A stretch of 64,000 nt of DNA from Archilochus colubris. Lineage: Eukaryota; Chordata; Aves; Apodiformes; Trochilidae. Shown piece after piece: positions 14,965-27,894 of the stretch (the stretch's first letter is position 1; the number at the start of each line of letters is the position of its first letter). The position numbers were made by a program, and so were the translations under genes. Under the pieces are notes generated by a model that saw nothing but the letters and a program-made list of their open reading frames with translations, was not told the origin of the DNA and did not search any database. The stretch covers positions 11,917,127 to 11,981,126 of the forward strand of contig CM041092.1 in the NCBI GenBank assembly GCA_023079485.1, read 5' to 3'.

Positions 14965-15050
14965 AAAGTATATTAATTATGCATTGGGCCAGGCATTCCG
15001 AATGGGAGTCATTGGTGTGTAATGTTCGATCATCATACAGGTTTTGCAGC
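14965..15050. promoter_or_regulatory. Candidate conserved intronic element
   Basis: attaattatgcattgggcc (homeodomain/octamer-like) followed by gcattccgaatgg (TEAD-like) and atgttcgatcatcat, with two retained CpGs. Could be an ordinary intron. Confidence 0.2.
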
Positions 15051-17034
15051 TCTATTTCCTGTGTTCTTCCATTAGTCTCTAACCAGGACAGATTTTTGTG
15101 GCTGTATAGGAGATGTAGGCTGTCACCCTTGTATTTTTCCTTTCCTAGGAATTCCTTTCCAGAATAGCTGCAGACATTGTGTTTCTGGGTTCAGAGGGGG
15201 CTCCTTGGAAAGCTTAGGATGCTGCAGCAACCCCTGGTCCCTCCTTACACACCTTGCTGGCTTAACTTCACCAACCCAGCTATCCTCTGAGACCTGTTGA
15301 AAGGAAACAGTGCTGCAGTTTGGCATTTTTATCTTCTTGTAGGTATATTCTAGAAGGTTTTTTGCCACAGGGCTTTGTGTGCAGTAGCAGGCTTTGCACT
15401 GGGAGGGTGTTCTGTGGTGGCTGCCAGTGGGACCTCCTGCAGCATTTCTGCCCCATCCACCACCACCACACCCCCAACCATGCTTTGGGTAACTTAAGGC
15501 AGGTAAGATTCTATAGGTCTTTTTCTAACAGTTCTTGTCCTAAGTATGTCAACATACTTTTCCTACCTAATACAGTTCTGCACACTACATTAACACTGTA
15601 CTCCTTGGTGTGCTGCATGTACAGAAGATGAGCAGTCCTTCAGGAAGCAGTAAGTGATAGCAATATAAAATGCAATTTCTTTTTGCTGACAATGAAGTGT
15701 GAGAGCAGGCAGCATCTAGGCTGGCTGCACATGGTAATTACAGTAGGCAGAGGGATGTGTGCAGGGAATGGCAGTTCATGAGTGCAGACTGGAAAAGATG
15801 CCTTTTCCTATGATGTCATGACAACAGATGGTGCTAATAGCTGGAAACCTGAACCTGGGCTGTGGGGCTGGAGGCATCTGATCACTCTGCACTGTGCTTC
15901 TGTCCTTTGCAGGTGAGAAGCATCTGTCCATTTAAAGGCTTCAGATTTCTGGTGTAGCTTGTAATTAACTTTATTTGTATAGGGTATAGGCCTTCCAGGT
16001 AAGACAAAACTTGACCTATTGATTCTCCAGGTATCTGCTTCTTTATATGGGTTTTGGCAAATAGCACCCAAGCTGTTGCCAGCAGATGTGTCCCTGGGAG
16101 CTTGCTTTAGAACTGTCTTCAGTAGCTGTTTTCCTGTCTCATTGCTGGGTATTATCCCTGTGAAATAGAGAACTCAATTTCAGGTGTGGCTAGACTTCAA
16201 GTAACTTTCTGAGAAGAACTAAATTAAAGCATTTTTCTAATACCTTGTGTTACGATTTTTTGTTTCTCTGAGCCACTTGCACATTTCTTTTCGAGTAAGA
16301 ATTAAATACTTTTAAAAAAAGAATATCAGAAAAATCAGAAAAGCTGTTGGACACTGATCTTGCCTTTAGGAGGAATAGGAAAAGATGATTTAGAAAAAAC
16401 ATGTATGTTTAAGTAGGGAGCTTAATCCAGATTCTGGTAGTGTCCTCAAGTCTTCAGCCCTTGAGAATGTCCCTCAGAAACTCTATTTCAGTTTACTCAC
16501 ACATTAAAACAGTATTTCTCACTGCTGTGCTTTTTAATGACATGTATAGCACTTTAGAAAAATTTATGTGGGAGGTTGACCACAAACCCTGACAAAGCAA
16601 GGTGCTGTCGGTGTACACCCACTACAGTGGGTGTAGTGTAGATGACCAGCAGGTGGGTTATGCCACTGCCCATCTTGCCAAGTGAATTTCAGAACAGGAG
16701 GGGCTCGCTGCAAGCAGAGGGAGACCAGGCTGCTGCCCTGGCTTTTCTGGTGAGTGCACAGCCATGGCAAAATCCTGGAGGTGAGGAGGGGAAAGGTTCA
16801 TTGCTTGTGCTTCAATCTGCTGCCACCCTGCCACTTGTGTGTATGAAGCTGGTGTGCTTCTGCAGAATTGAATTTTGCTGTCTTGTGAAGAAAGGCAGAA
16901 GAATTCACTTTCTTTAAATATTTGCCTAAATAATTAAACTTCACTAAGACTGAGGAGGACATTAACATTGGTACTGTGCAGCACAGAGGATTAATATTAA
17001 AATGGAAAACTGATTGCTTTATATGCTCTCCAGA

Positions 17035-17240
17035 AATCGAGGAATGCTTCCCTGCAGCTATCCCGGTCCTGCAATAGGCCATTAATTCCTGTAGGTCTGC
17101 AAGAAGTTATTTCCTGGCTCTAGACGATTCCCCCCCAGGTCCATCCTGCATAAATAGCCTTTCTCATTGATCGGTATCTCTAGGGCTCAGGATATAGGAC
17201 CCACTTTGCATTTTTATCTGGGCACATTATGCTAACGAGA
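17035..17240. promoter_or_regulatory. Candidate conserved intronic element
   Basis: A CpG-retaining, non-repetitive block (atcgagg, tcccggtcc, agacgattcc, gatcggtatc, taacgag) with ggccattaattcc and an octamer-like tttgcat. No coding signal seen. Composition-based suggestion. Confidence 0.25.
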
Positions 17241-19481
17241 GGGCTGTGAGAAGGACACAGTGTCTGGGCTTGGGGCTGCTCTCCCCCTGGAGCAAGGTAA
17301 AAGGTGTCTGCAGGGCTCTGGGACAGGGACAGCAAACCACAGAAGTAACACCCTGTGATGGAGTGTTCAGTAGACTCAGAAATAACTGGTGTGTTTGGAA
17401 GGCTGAGTTTGGAAATGTATCTGTTCAGTCTGATGGTGAGCGGCAGGTGCCCTGAAAAGGCTGGTAACAAGTCCTGGCTGTAGAGTAGGGAAAGGCTGGG
17501 TTTGTTTTTTAGGTTGAAACTCTGTAAATCATGGGCTTTGGGGATGGGTGTGAGATTTTTTTGTTTGTTTGTTTTTTTCTCTTACTAAGGTATATGTCGT
17601 GGATTTCCTGATGCTCTTAAGGTCTGGAGTAACACTGTGTGGCTGGCTGTTGAGGGCATTGGGAATATTGTATTTCCAAGGATGACTGAGAAAAAGAGAG
17701 GCTGATCTTTTTCTCTTCTCATTTTTCCCCCCTGTGTGCATGTCTGTCTCTTGATTATAATTGTTATTTTTTAAGCTCAGTGGAGTGAAGGCTGTGTCTG
17801 TGCAGCTGCTAACCACATGGATTTGTGATTCTTGTGTAGGTGTCTGTCTGAACTGTACTAAAATAATTCGTGAAACTAATAAATCCTGACTATTGTTATG
17901 GAGTTTTCATAGCTTTCAGCACTTTTGTGAATTTTTCTGGCTGTTGGAGCTGTTGTTCCTTCACCCAGCATCTTACCTCTTGTTGCCTCTCACAGCTACT
18001 TAGTTTTACAAGGCTTGCAGGAATGTAAAATCTTTGTATTACCTCATCTAGTCAAAGCTAATGGAAGCTTTCATGTTGCTTAAAAAAAGTGAATAAAAGT
18101 TCCACTGACTTTTAGAAATTCCCATTTCCAGGTGTGCTAGCTTCATGAACACAGGTTTCTGAAAAGTACTTTACTGTGTTCTTAGTTGTTTTAATACTCA
18201 TACCATTTGAGAGTGCATGCCAGGGTTTAACATGATCACATTCATGCTGTCAACCTTATGGCTTTAAAAATCATGTTTTGACACAGAGGCTCATAAATAT
18301 TGAATTCTTTTTATTTATCTGTTGCTTTCAAGTCTTTAAAGCTCTTGTTCTCCATCTTCTTCACATCGTGGATACAGCTTATACTGGGGCCATCTGAATC
18401 CAGGACTGAAAATTATAATATCCCTCAGAAAAGTAACTTGGGTCAGTCATGAGTTCCATGATTTCAGGTTATTCTTCTACGGGAAGATTTCTTTCTGACT
18501 TACAGGCAAGTCCTTGAGAGCAGATTTTGAATGTTGCCATTGCTTATTCTGTCAGGTAGAGTTGGTATTTACTTTCCATGTGCAGAATGTCTGGTGTTGG
18601 ATGTGGTCAGGTCATGGGGTACATCAGACTCCTCAGTTAACTTTGTTTTAATAAATATAGGACTCCTCACAGAAACTACTTCTCAGTTGTTTTCTTGCTT
18701 ATAGAGGAATGGTAGATACCAATACTCTGAAATTGTAGTGGCCAGATGCTTGGGACTGAACAGGCTCTGTATCAGAACAACTGTTTGTGTAAATGTGATG
18801 TATTTGGAGCAAAAAAGAATTTGAAGTGTTAAGTCTTTCAGGAATCTTCTTTCCCTTTGTAATAGCAGTTGAAGACCTGTTAGATTCTGAGCAGCTTTGT
18901 TAGCTGGTAATTAGACAGAATGAGGCAGCAGCCAAACTGATCAGTGTCACCTTTCCTAGCTGAGGGAAGAAAACTGAAACATTTTGGATTAAAGAAAAGC
19001 ATGTAAGTGTTGACAGAATTATTAAAATAAAAAGCATTTTTTCACTTACCTGGCATGGCATTCTTGACTTTGGTCTCAAAATAACCCCCTTAGCTGTGGC
19101 TGCTGGCAGCTATATTGTTTATTGTATTTATCATCATACATTTATTGGCTAGATTTATGCCTTAGAAACCTTATTCAGAAGCAAACTCCCACCCACAATT
19201 ATACATATTTTAATCTAGATAGGGCAATGTATGTGAGATAAGAGAGAGAAGCCAAGGCAGTGGTGCTACGTATATCCTTGCAGACAGGATTGTTGCTGGG
19301 GCTGACTCAGTCCTGGTGAACTCTTGGAGGGATATCCCTGCTGAGGTCAGCATTTTGGGAATTCATTTGGAAGCCAGATAAGGATGATGATGAGGTGGCT
19401 CATGGCATTGCTCTGGAAGGTGGCAGCAGGGTTGGGCTGGAACTGCTGGTGCCTAAGTCAGCCTGGGAGAACTGGACCCAA

Positions 19482-19525
19482 GGGGGGGGGGGGGCAGTGG
19501 GTGGCACTGGGGGGACTGTGTGGGG
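19482..19525 (+). repeat. G-rich tract with G-quadruplex potential
   Basis: A G13 run is followed by G3, G6 and G4 tracts separated by loops of 4, 7 and 7 bases, which meets the common four-tract rule. No gene overlaps it; it lies in the large upstream intron. Confidence 0.6.
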
Positions 19526-19920
19526 TCACTGAGTCTAAGCAGATGATGTCTTAAAGGTTCAAAATACTGGGCCTGGTGTGGAGGATGGGGAAGGAGGGGC
19601 CATGGCTGGGGCCAGGAGGAGAAAACAGCTGGGAAACTGTGGGAGATGGCCAAGTGAGATACCATAATGATATACTGTGACCACATATTGCTGCTCATGA
19701 CCATGGCTCCTTGGTTTCTAAAGATTCAGTCCCACTGAAGAGAAAATCTGTTCCCTTTATCTTTAGAGGGCTTAGAGGGCATGTTCTGAGGTTTCCAAGG
19801 GGTATCAGTGTTAAAACATTTGCCAGAGTGTGTTGAGTTGTGTCTGACAAAAAGGAGTACCCCTGGAGCAGGCAGAGCATCTATACAGCTTCCACCTTTT
19901 GGCTGGGGTGCTATAGTCTA

Positions 19921-20175
19921 GGGGAGATTTAAACTGGGAATTAGGAAGAATTTCTTTAATTTATTTATGGAGACAATAGTGAGATGCTGGAATGGGCTGC
20001 CTAAGAGGGGGTGGCATTACCATCCCTGGAGGTATTTAAAATGGTGTAGATGAGGCATGCACACACACACAGACGTGTATATATATATATATTTATATAA
20101 ATGTTTTATTGGGGGGGGAAGTTGATGATTGGATGTGAGGATCTTGAAGGTCTTTCCAACTGTAACAGTTCTGTT
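19921..20175 (+). mobile_element. CR1 LINE 3' fragment
   Basis: Shows attaggaagaatttctt, gagatgctggaatgggctgcc, ccatccctggaggtatttaa and an ending of gatcttgaaggtctttccaa, in the order of the avian CR1 3' UTR. The body is interrupted by a (CA)n/(TA)n microsatellite expansion. Confidence 0.85.
20059..20099. repeat. (CA)n-(TA)n compound microsatellite
   Basis: About six CA units, a short spacer, then about seven TA units, lying inside a CR1 remnant. Likely length-polymorphic. Confidence 0.85.
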
Positions 20176-20789
20176 TAGTATCAAACTAGAGATTTAACCA
20201 CTTAAATGTACAATTGAAGGGGGAAGGGTGATGTCTTGTAAAAGAAAAGTCCTGCAAGTTGCTCACCCACTTCAGTGGCAGTGGAGTTTGGACTTGGGAT
20301 CTGAGAAATGGGTTCAGCAGGGCCAAATCAGATGCAGTACCTTGCAGAGTCAGGCCTAAAGACAGTACTGGGGCATCTTTATTAGGACAGTCACAGTTTT
20401 AAGATGCTTTTCAGGCTTTGCAGTCTCTACAGAGTAGCTCTCTTCTCTAAAGCTTACAGATAAATATGGAAATATTTGAATGTGACATCTTGGAAGTTTT
20501 TTAAAAGCCAGAAAGCATCTCTTTTCATTGGGAAGAAATTTGAGGCTCAATTACTTGCTTTAAAAGGTCCCAGGCTGGCAGTTCAGGCAGGGGAAATGCT
20601 CTCCCTTATTTGCCAAGGCTCCTGGATAACCAGCATAGTCTTTTCTCCCCATTTTACACCTTGCCCAGACCTGAAGGGGTTACATTTTAAAATGAATAAT
20701 GACTAAATTTATTCGTCATGGACAAATGATGACAGCTGTTGAGATGCTCCTGATAGTGCTTCCCAGGGGATAAAGTCAGGCTGATTTCC

Positions 20790-21095
20790 TAGTGCACGCC
20801 AGCTCAGCCAGGCAGAATCAGCTCATCTTCATCTCGGATTATTTGTCTTGGGTTCCCCTCGCTAGCAGGGAATTTCCTTCCTAGAGGTGAAGTTTTCTGG
20901 GCTGAAATGGGTGTTGATGAGAATCCTGCAGAGCTGCAATTGTAGAGAGAGGGGTGAAGCCATAGCTGTTTAAATCCATGTGTGAAGACAGCATGCTTAA
21001 TGAATACGAAGGGCAATGATTGATTATGTTCTGGACTGAGAGCTGCGGCGCTCTGTGAAGCACTTACATCTGGGCACGCTATGGAAAATATGAAG
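20790..21095. promoter_or_regulatory. Candidate conserved intronic element
   Basis: A roughly 300-base block of high-complexity sequence with at least six retained CpGs (for example ctcggatt, ctcgct, gcggcgc, gcacgct) in an intron otherwise poor in CpG. It includes a TGATTGATTATG homeodomain/PBX-like site near 21018. No open frame recognised. Judged an enhancer or conserved element candidate on composition only. Confidence 0.3.
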
Positions 21096-24000
21096 GAATG
21101 TTGAGGAAGCTTATTTGCAGAAGGATATGTACTTGTAAGCAATTATTTTTTTCTTCTTAAATGTACAGCAATTGAAAAATGTATAGCAAATTGTTCTCTG
21201 TTTCTGTAAGACAGCAGAGTGGTGAGGAGACAAAGGCCTCTTTTATAAGGGCATGTCTGTGATGGAGAGTGCTGTATGGCCTTTAGAAATGAGCACTGGG
21301 GGGTGTCTTGGGATGGGGAAGCATCAGTGGTTATTTAATGTCAGAAGGCAGCAGTGATTCCGCTTGGGTGCACCTCTGCTGGAGTCACCAGAGTTACACC
21401 CATCCTGAATTTACCACCTCGTGGTTTTCAGAGAGGCTGCAAAAAATCTGATCCTGGCTCAAATGATTATTGTGAACAGGAGTCAATAAATGGAAAAAAA
21501 AAACCAGACAACTTTTTGGTGATAGTGCATAGTAGTTTGGTTTTGTTATTTTCTGTACTTCCACATTCAGGTTTCTTTCAGTTCTTTGTTTCTATCTGTC
21601 CTGCACACGTGCAGCTGGAACACTTGATGTGCAGTTCTGAATGTGGTGCTGTCATTCTGCACTGCTCGGATGAGAAAATGCTGTTAGGTTATCAAAAGAG
21701 TATTCTGGTTTGATAAATATGCAATGCCTAGTTTGTAGACTTAAAGATCAGGAAGATATGATTGCAATCTAAACAACCCCCAAAAATGTTGACTGCTTTT
21801 TTTTTTTTAATTTATTATCATTATTTTTGAGTGTTCTTTTTTTTGATTCTCAGAAAAGTCTGTTTTAAATGAAAATTATAGTTTGTTTTATTTTAATATG
21901 CTAAAGGAACGTGATATTTTTAGTATCTGTTTTCCTGAATTTTTATGTATTATATGAAATAGCAAACCACACCCTCATCTTCTGGGGGGTGAGGCTTTAA
22001 AAATGCAGATACAAGAAGTGCGTTAAGTAAGACTGCATCTAGATAGCCAGAAATGCAACTGATACAGAATGGTATTACCAATATTACCAACTGAAAGTGG
22101 TTTTGAAGTAGAAGAAAGTTGTGTTTTTTGTTTTTGTTTTTAATATCACTGACTTTCTTTTGGCTGGTTTTATATATATATATGAAAAATAATAATTTCC
22201 TTAGTATCTATGGATAAGTTTTTGAAAAAAATGCAATCGAGGCAAATTTTGCTCTGAACTTTTTGTATTCTCGATCTGTGCAAGTCTTTCTGCATCACTT
22301 AAGCCCCTTTCTAGAGGCTTCAGAGATTACACATTTTAAAGTCTATTTTTATCTGCCATGACCTCCTGTGCAACTCTCACCATATAATGTTTTTCAAGTA
22401 ATTCCTGTTTAAACTAGTATGTATATTTCAAGATAAAGTAAATCTTTCTTTTTAAGAACTGCCTATGGTAGAATTTGCTGTGTGACACACACCTCCTAAC
22501 CTTGCTAGGGAATCAGTCCTGTAATTATAGCAAAAGCTGGGGGAGAGGGGTGGGGTGTATAGGAAGGGAGGGATAAAGGCAATTCAGCATTTAATTTGCT
22601 TTTAATTTCCAGTCAGTGTTCTTGTGTATTTTTCTATTAGGTGAGCATCTATATTAAAACTGAAAAACTATATGAATAAAGCTTGAGTTGCTGCATTAAC
22701 AGAACAGTCTCTTAAAATGGATGTTGATTTAATTTCATTCAAAACATATTTTCTAATCCTTTAATCATTCTCATGGTCCTTCCCTGAGTTCTTTTCATAT
22801 TATTTTTGAATTACGGATGTCTCAACATGACCAGTACCAGTAGGGAGGTAGCAAAGTCTCTTAGGGCCACCAGAGAGCCCACCTACTGTTGCTTATGTTC
22901 TTAGCTGTGTGACCTTAAAATTGTAGATGTTGAAGTTCATACTTACCTCTTGTTCACTTTTGTCTGAGTACTTGTTGTTATATACCCCTTTCATTTAGAT
23001 GTCACTGGTTTTTTCCCTTGCCCTTTCCCATATCTGAAGGCTTGTTGGACACCAAAATTGTGGGTAGAGATGTCCTTGGACACCTTTATTAACTTGTTGG
23101 ATGCTGCTGTCTGCTTGTCATTTCAGTGTTTCATTATGACTCTAGTATCACATTGCATGCACAGGTGCATATGGGAAATGTAGTTTTTACATGATTTGTA
23201 GTAGTTCTTTTCTGCCCAGCTGTTAATAAGCCAGTACCACTTTGGGCAGGGAAAACTCCCAGGCTGTTGGGCTGCAGGAAGTCTTGTCTTTCTGTTCTTT
23301 TACCCCCCTCAGAATATATCTTGACTGTTACCATCTTATTTTCTTACTTTAAAAAAACTCAACCTGTATTGAATTACACTCATTAGTGTCTAGTTAGAAG
23401 CCTGAATGTGTTACTAGATATTCCCAGGTGCTTTCCTTGAGGTAGGGATGGATTAAAGTCTTGGGCTTTGCCAAGTGAAATTTCGCAAAGGAAATCTTCC
23501 TGAAATGGTGGAGAGTGGATTTGTGCCTTGGATTGTTAGAGAGGGATGGACATGAAGCATGTCTCAGATTCTCACATCTTGAATGCAGTGTTAGCATGGA
23601 AGAGCTAAGTGATGGGGTCTGAGGTGGCTGTTCTGGCCTCAATTAATAATGTGCACCATCTGTATCAGCTATCCAAACACTGTCACCTTTCAACCTAAGG
23701 CTGTTTTTTGAAGTGGATTAGCTAATCTGTGTAAAACTGCAATATAAGCACTCCTTTGGTATTGAAGTGACCTTCACTGAGAATCAAAGTGACTGTTAAC
23801 GCATTTTAAGTTAATTTATGTTCACACTTGGAAGTAGGGGCTGCAGTTTCTTTTAGATGTACACAGAGGGTTTGATAAATTAGAGTATACCTTATATTTA
23901 TGGTTTCTATGACTTGAAGTAACTTTCTATCTCTCTGTAAAAAATGTCTGGTGTTAAAATAGATTTATAGCTTTGTATGGCTATAAATTTGGATGATGAT

Positions 24001-24523
24001 TAATGGTCTGTGGTTTATCAATGGCATGGGTGTTGCCATGTGGTCTTTTCTGAGTTACCTTGTTTATTCTGGATGTGGTACAGGTAGTGGGGTGGGAGAA
24101 GGAAGCCTCTGCTGCCTCATCTCTGCCACACATGGATTGTGGATTTGCCCACGGTCTTGGTTTCACTGCAGTTCATAACAAAATAGCTCTTGCAGGCCTA
24201 GACATCTAGAAATATGACTGGAGACACCCCAAGTGTTAAGCTGTGGCTTGCATCCTTTGTAGATTTTATTCTTTTCAGTTTACTATTTTAATCTGAATGA
24301 ATTCCTTAAGAGAGGTTATAATGTAATGGCCACAATTGCAATGGGTTGTCTTTGGTGGCCTGGTGGTTATTCATGAATAACCAGATTTCTAGGATGAAGA
24401 TGCTGCTGAAATGAGAGCTCACAGAGCAGATCTTTACAGGAGGCATGCTTGCCATTGCATGAGCACATTCCTTGGGACATCCCTTTGCTTTATTGGACTG
24501 AGCTATTTGTGCTTTTTTGGCAG

Positions 24524-24676
24524 ATAAAATTTTTGATGATGAAGACTCTGTGGATGGGAATAGACCTTCCTCAGCCAGCTCCTCTACATCCTCAAAGACC
24601 CCTGCAAACTCACGCAGAGTTGGGATGGGGACTTCTCGCAGACTTGGGTCTGCAGCTCTGGGCTCCAAGTCTTCAA
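24524..24676 (+). CDS. CLASP1: CLASP1 exon: acidic/serine-rich linker before TOG2
   Basis: The acceptor is a T-rich tract ending ggcag and the donor is a|gtaagc. The exon enters in phase 1 (a G from the previous exon completes GAT) and leaves in phase 1. It encodes DKIFDDEDSVDGNRPSSASS followed by a Ser/Thr stretch and basic repeats (SRRVGMGTSRRLGS). This is the low-complexity linker between TOG1 and TOG2. In CLASP2 the corresponding exon is where alternative N-termini join, so it may be the first shared exon of short isoforms; no convincing alternative first exon was found here. Reading continues past the donor for only a few codons in the intron. Confidence 0.95.
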
Positions 24677-25610
24677 GTAAGCTGATAGTATATGTGAATT
24701 CACCTTTGTGCAGGGTATAAAGGTTTGCAAGGGTTCATGTTTGAGCTTACTGCAAGGGTTTCCTGACTGGCCCTCTGGATCCAGTAACAGCTTATCCTCT
24801 ATGAAATGATTACATGCATGTTGTCTGTTTGCTAGAACCAGACTTTGGCAGAATGAATCTCCAAGCAGTCTCCACATCCCTAAAATGCATTTTGAATTTT
24901 GGAAAGGTTGGACCTGTGCAGTTGTGCACTGAGGTCTATAAGATAATCATGTTAATGTTGCAGTATGCAGATATTTGCCTTTATAGCTTCAACTTTAGCT
25001 GAACTGAAGCAGGCTGCTTGCATCTATATGCTAAACTTCAGCCCATGCAATATAAATTTGTTTTGGCTTTTTTCTAGGACCTTTGGGCATTGCTGTTAAT
25101 AATGGTGCAGAAAGAAAGCTGAGCAGTAATTCTGAATATTGTTGTAATTCAACATATGACCGGGAGAAAGTTCCCTATATCAGATGGTGTCTAATCTGAT
25201 TAGTATTCCAGAGACTATTTATCTTCCTTATCATTTGTCTGTTTGTGCACCTGTCAGATCAGCACCTTAATCTGTTACAGATAGAATCAAGTCCTTTTTA
25301 AAAAAATCTCCCATTTAGTTAAAGGAAATATTCCCTTTCATCTTTCAGACTGTGTCCCCTAACTGTTGAGTGACCACTGTAATGACTTCACTAATGTGCC
25401 CTCTGTGCCTAGGAGTTGCAGGATGCTGTGAATGTCTGGTCTGTGCCTGGCATTGAATATCCCCGTCTGCTTTCATTTCATCTACAGCACTTTGAGGCTG
25501 CATGGGTAGTGAACTTTCTCCTGATTAGGTGCCTTGATAGCTGGTGGTTTCATAATTGATTCTCATGTTGATAAGAAGTTTGAAAGGCTTTTTCATTTGT
25601 GTGTCAGCAG
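24677..25610 (+). other. Intron, 0.9 kb
   Basis: Plain intron, gtaagc to the tandem cagcag acceptor. No repeat, RNA gene or extra exon recognised. Confidence 0.85.
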
Positions 25611-25681
25611 CCAAAGAGGGAGCAGGTGCTGTGGATGAGGAAGACTTCATTAAGGCATTTGAAGATGTCCCAACGGTTCAG
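25611..25681 (+). CDS. CLASP1: CLASP1 exon: lead-in to TOG2
   Basis: Encodes (T)KEGAGAVDEEDFIKAFEDVP ending TVQ, the conserved acidic segment just before the TOG2 fold. The donor is cag|gtaagc and the end phase is 0. The start is ambiguous: two AGs three bases apart (25606-25607 and 25609-25610) form a NAGNAG tandem acceptor. The distal site gives ...SSTKEG and the proximal site, starting at 25608, gives ...SSTAKEG with one extra Ala. The proximal form is closer to the mammalian SSAAKEG, so both may be used. Confidence 0.93.
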
Positions 25682-26474
25682 GTAAGCAGAATTTCATGTT
25701 AAAGGATACAGTGCTAAAAAGCAGAAGCTGAATATAGGATCTAGTCCTAATCACTGGCAAATTGTGCTTTATTGTGATGTTGGCAAATCTTCCTTAATGG
25801 GCAAGCAAGTTTTAAATGGTAATATCTGCCAGTAGTTTGTGTGAAAACTTCAGAACTGGAGGAAAGGGGGGTGAAAGGGTTTTGATGGAGATACCACAGA
25901 GCGGACACTGAGCTGGAACTGGATGTTGTTGGTGCACAGTGCAGGTTGAACAAAAAAAGTTAAGTCAGTGGAAGTCTCTCAGCATTTCATCTGTACCGTC
26001 TGGGAGCTGAAAGCAGTAATGGTGTTACTTGTGTCTCTGGGGTCACTGCTGTTGTGAGCATGACAGCTGGACACTGCCTGTCTGCTGGTAGGTTTAGCCG
26101 GATAGCTGAGATGTGTCACGTATCCCCTCTCCTTCACCAGACCTCTATTTTTGAGGCAGTTGAGGGGTGCAGGTATCCACTCATGATTTTCTGCAGGTCT
26201 TCACTAATACAGCTGTTAGCAACTGCAGGAATGCTGCTTACAATTGCAAAAAGATAGTAAAATAATAAAAAATGATCCTTTAATCACCTTGTCATATAGT
26301 AATTTTTGATTTTAGGAAATGGGTGTAAATTTTTTTGCACTGTGCAAAGGCAGCTGTGTCCAAGGCTAGCAGGTTTAAGCATTGAGGAGGAAAGGACAAG
26401 AATGTAGTTGGGAAGTGATCTGATTTTTGACATAAATCTTGCATTATGGTGCTACTCTGTATTTAAATTTGCAG
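25682..26474 (+). other. Intron, 0.8 kb
   Basis: Plain intron, gtaagc to ttgcag. Nothing else recognised. Confidence 0.85.
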
Positions 26475-26567
26475 ATTTACTCTAGCCGAGATCTTGAGGA
26501 ATCCATCAACAAAATAAGAGAGATACTATCAGATGATAAGCACGACTGGGAACAGAGAGTTTCTGCA
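26475..26567 (+). CDS. CLASP1: CLASP1 exon: TOG2, first HEAT repeat
   Basis: A phase 0-0 exon of 31 codons, acceptor tttgcag and donor gca|gtaagt. It encodes IYSSRDLEESINKIREILSD followed by DKHDWEQRVSA. This is the opening helix of the TOG2 HEAT array. The Trp in the HDWEQR turn is the conserved intra-HEAT-loop aromatic that TOG domains use to contact tubulin (established for the family). Confidence 0.96.
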
Positions 26568-27894
26568 GTAAGTAGTGAACTTGGGTGTGAAGTCCAGTAA
26601 TACAAGCTTTTCCTGCACTGAGCTTAATCCCATGAAGGGGATACTATGAGAATCATGGAGTAAGGCTAGAATGTAGTTTAAGTGGTGAGCATCTGCTACG
26701 TTCCCACAAGCGTGGGGGAAATGTTTCCTTATGAGACTGAATTTAAATCATATCTGTGATGGAAAATGCTATTTGATATATAAGTATCCATTGAGACAGT
26801 TTCAAGTTGAACTGGAAATTGTGCAGCAAATACAAATATAAAGCTAGAAATTTGTTAGCAGATGCTGAAATCAAAATGTCAAAAGTGGTATGCAGAATAT
26901 CTTAAAACTTACTGATGAGGCAGGAAGTCACTTTGTTTATAGACAACCTATTTATGCTTTTGCAAAAGGAGCCGTAAAAGAATTCAGAAAGAATTTACAG
27001 ACTTAGGTTTTGAATAAATAAATATGACTGCAAGAAATGTGGAAGTGGAAAATCAGATGTGTTATGTGCATGCCAAAAATGAGTTTTATTTACTGAAGTG
27101 AGATGTCTTCTCATGGTATAAATAGATGCATGATCTTGTCTACACTGTAGGCTTTCATCACTGGTTTAGCAACTTTGAGATGTCTGTCAAGTCTTACATT
27201 ACACATCTGAGTGTCAAACTGTGCTGATTAAGCTTGCTTAAATTTTTTTCTTTTTTTCTTTCTGTATTGAGTAACAGTAAGCTTAAATCAGCACTGTACA
27301 GATGCATTGGTATACTTGACAGCCTGTGAAGATACCCAGAATTATATCTATGGGAAGAAATGGTGGTCCCTGTAATATTAGTAGAGAGCTTCCCAGTTTG
27401 ATGTGGTCAGGGTTCCACTTCTAGTAGACCCAAATAATGATTTTAATGAAGTAAATGGACATGTTATAGATAAAAGTTATTATTAAATATTACTCAAATC
27501 TGAGTAATGCCCTTCAAGTCTAATTGTCTTTAATAAAATAGTTAGCTGTGCAAGGACCTGAGCTTAAGAAGCTGTTGTAAATAGGTGGATGGATAGAGGA
27601 GGTAGAGGAGAACCTTTGAAGATACCTTTTTGCTTAAAAAGTAATCTTTGAGTTATTAACAATACAGTTTGAGTACCTGTATGTAGCACTTCTGGATTTC
27701 TGTGTCAGAGAGTGTGTTCATATTATTGTACTTAGTATCTGAAATAATGAAATTGCTTGAACTTCTAAGAATAGTTTCTTAATGCATTTTGAGGAACAGT
27801 ACTAGAACCCTAGAAACAGTACCAGCCCTGAACATGAATGTCCTTGTGTTTATTGGTCATTAACAGTCACTGCTTTCTTTTATGGTGCTAACAG
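26568..27894 (+). other. Intron, 1.3 kb
   Basis: AT-rich intron, gtaagt to taacag. Nothing else recognised. Confidence 0.85.

Larger units (their letters stand above)
1..24523 (+). other. Upstream CLASP1 intronic sequence
   Basis: No CLASP1 exon from the TOG1 side (for example the segment that normally ends just before DKIFDDED) could be found here, so the whole stretch is taken as part of one large intron. It is AT-rich with scattered T-tracts. It contains two CR1 fragments, a mixed (CA)n/(TA)n microsatellite, a G13 tract, a short tandem duplication at 14013-14066, an inverted repeat at 8600-8622 and several CpG-retaining, high-complexity blocks listed separately. Open frames here are short and have no recognisable family. 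An undetected short alternative first exon cannot be excluded. Confidence 0.75.
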
